Positions 6,034-6,457 of a stretch of DNA of 6,457 nt are shown one piece after another. Position 1 is the stretch's first letter, and every line of letters starts with the position of its first letter. Under the pieces are notes generated by a model. The model made no database searches. It saw only the letters and a list, made by a program, of their open reading frames with translations, and had not been told where the DNA came from. Both the position numbers and the translations under genes were made by a program. Source of the stretch: CAZGSG01 sp964528095 (GTDB taxonomy: Bacteria; Bacteroidota; Bacteroidia; Chitinophagales; Chitinophagaceae); the NCBI GenBank assembly GCA_964528095.1, contig CAZGSG010000335.1:1-6457 (forward strand), in the 5' to 3' direction.

Positions 6034-6457
6034 TTATTTCAATATTCCTTCAAGCACTTCTTTACGTCCGTCTATTTTTTCTGTATAGTCAAGTCCGAGT
6101 ATCCTTGTGATAAGGGGAAATACATGGATATTCTCAAAAGAAGGAATTCGGTAGTTCTTTTTAAATGCAGGGCCCCATGCAATGAAACTCGCATGCATGT
6201 CTTTTACGGAAGTTACAAAACCGTGGTAACCTGCGCCTGGTGTTTTTTCAGCAAAAACATAAGGCCAGTCCGGCATCAGGAGGATATCGCCGATCCTGTT
6301 CATCACATCATCCGTATCACTATAATGAAGCATTGCGGGCACCGTTGATTTAAGGTATACTTTATAATGTTGTTCTTCTTTTTTCAGGGTTTCGTACAAA
6401 GGCTGAATATCCGCTTTATCTTTTGCATGCAACACAACCGTCGAGCCTGATGAAGGG
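6034..6457 (-). CDS. Type I phosphodiesterase/nucleotide pyrophosphatase family protein, C-terminal part (5' end outside window)
   Basis: The visible 140 residues are the C-terminal part of an alkaline-phosphatase-superfamily hydrolase of the nucleotide pyrophosphatase/phosphodiesterase (ENPP-like) group. The frame runs open to the window edge; the GTG at 6435 is an internal Val codon, not a start. The family's distal metal-site region is recognisable: GYHGF, with the metal-binding His codon at 6225-6223, then DMHASFIAWGPAFK starting at 6201, then an NIHVFPLITRILGL segment. These match the ENPP pattern of GxHG, an M-x-A-x-F-x-A-x-GPAF stretch, and N-I-x-x-x-P-x-x-x-x-x-LGL. The nucleophile Thr and the first metal ligands lie outside the window, so activity cannot be judged. 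Bacterial members are commonly 400 residues or more and exported. The EEP hydrolase gene follows 78 bp downstream on the same strand. Likely substrates are nucleotide or other phosphodiesters. Confidence 0.85.
   Translation of the reverse strand, partial: PSSGSTVVLHAKDKADIQPLYETLKKEEQHYKVYLKSTVPAMLHYSDTDDVMNRIGDILLMPDWPYVFAEKTPGAGYHGFVTSVKDMHASFIAWGPAFKKNYRIPSFENIHVFPLITRILGLDYTEKIDGRKEVLEGILK

Noticed and set aside
6034..6435. A 133-residue complete gene starting at GTG 6435
   Set aside because: The frame is open upstream of this codon to the window edge, and the product covers only the C-terminal part of a larger enzyme family, so this is an internal codon of a truncated gene.

Overview
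The window reads as part of a Bacteroidota chromosome, most likely Chitinophagaceae-like. The reasons are a SusC/RagA-type receptor with an STN domain, a FecR protein with the Bacteroidota-type C-terminal DUF4974 module, a short FecI-like ECF sigma factor with a hydrophobic tail, and A-rich translation starts without Shine-Dalgarno motifs. Family-level placement is inference. All five protein genes lie on the minus strand, so transcription runs right to left. There is no tRNA, rRNA, CRISPR array, insertion sequence or attachment site that I can see.

From the right edge (transcriptional order): 6457-6034 is the C-terminal third or so of a type I phosphodiesterase/nucleotide pyrophosphatase, cut by the window edge. 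5955-4987 is a complete exported endonuclease/exonuclease/phosphatase (EEP) family hydrolase. After a 224-bp non-coding gap come the ECF sigma factor (4762-4166), its likely anti-sigma factor FecR (4066-2975), a 165-bp regulatory gap, and a SusC-like TonB-dependent receptor (2809 to beyond position 1). The receptor is open in one frame for 936 codons without a stop and leaves the window before its barrel ends. A SusD-like lipoprotein would be expected further left.

Sigma factor, FecR and STN-bearing receptor form a complete cell-surface signalling set. Ligand binding at the receptor would be passed by its STN domain to periplasmic FecR, which controls the sigma factor, which would transcribe the receptor operon. 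The two secreted phosphoester hydrolases next to it suggest, but do not prove, a phosphodiester-containing substrate.

The most interesting part is the 165-bp gap between fecR and the receptor gene. It holds a strong intrinsic terminator whose U-tract faces the plus strand, against every gene in the window, preceded by a second small hairpin. Both stems use G-U pairs that exist only in plus-strand RNA. This fits a short antisense RNA opposite the receptor leader, resembling the cis-encoded antisense RNAs known from Bacteroides polysaccharide loci. The same gap holds two near-identical 13-mers spaced exactly 30 bp apart.
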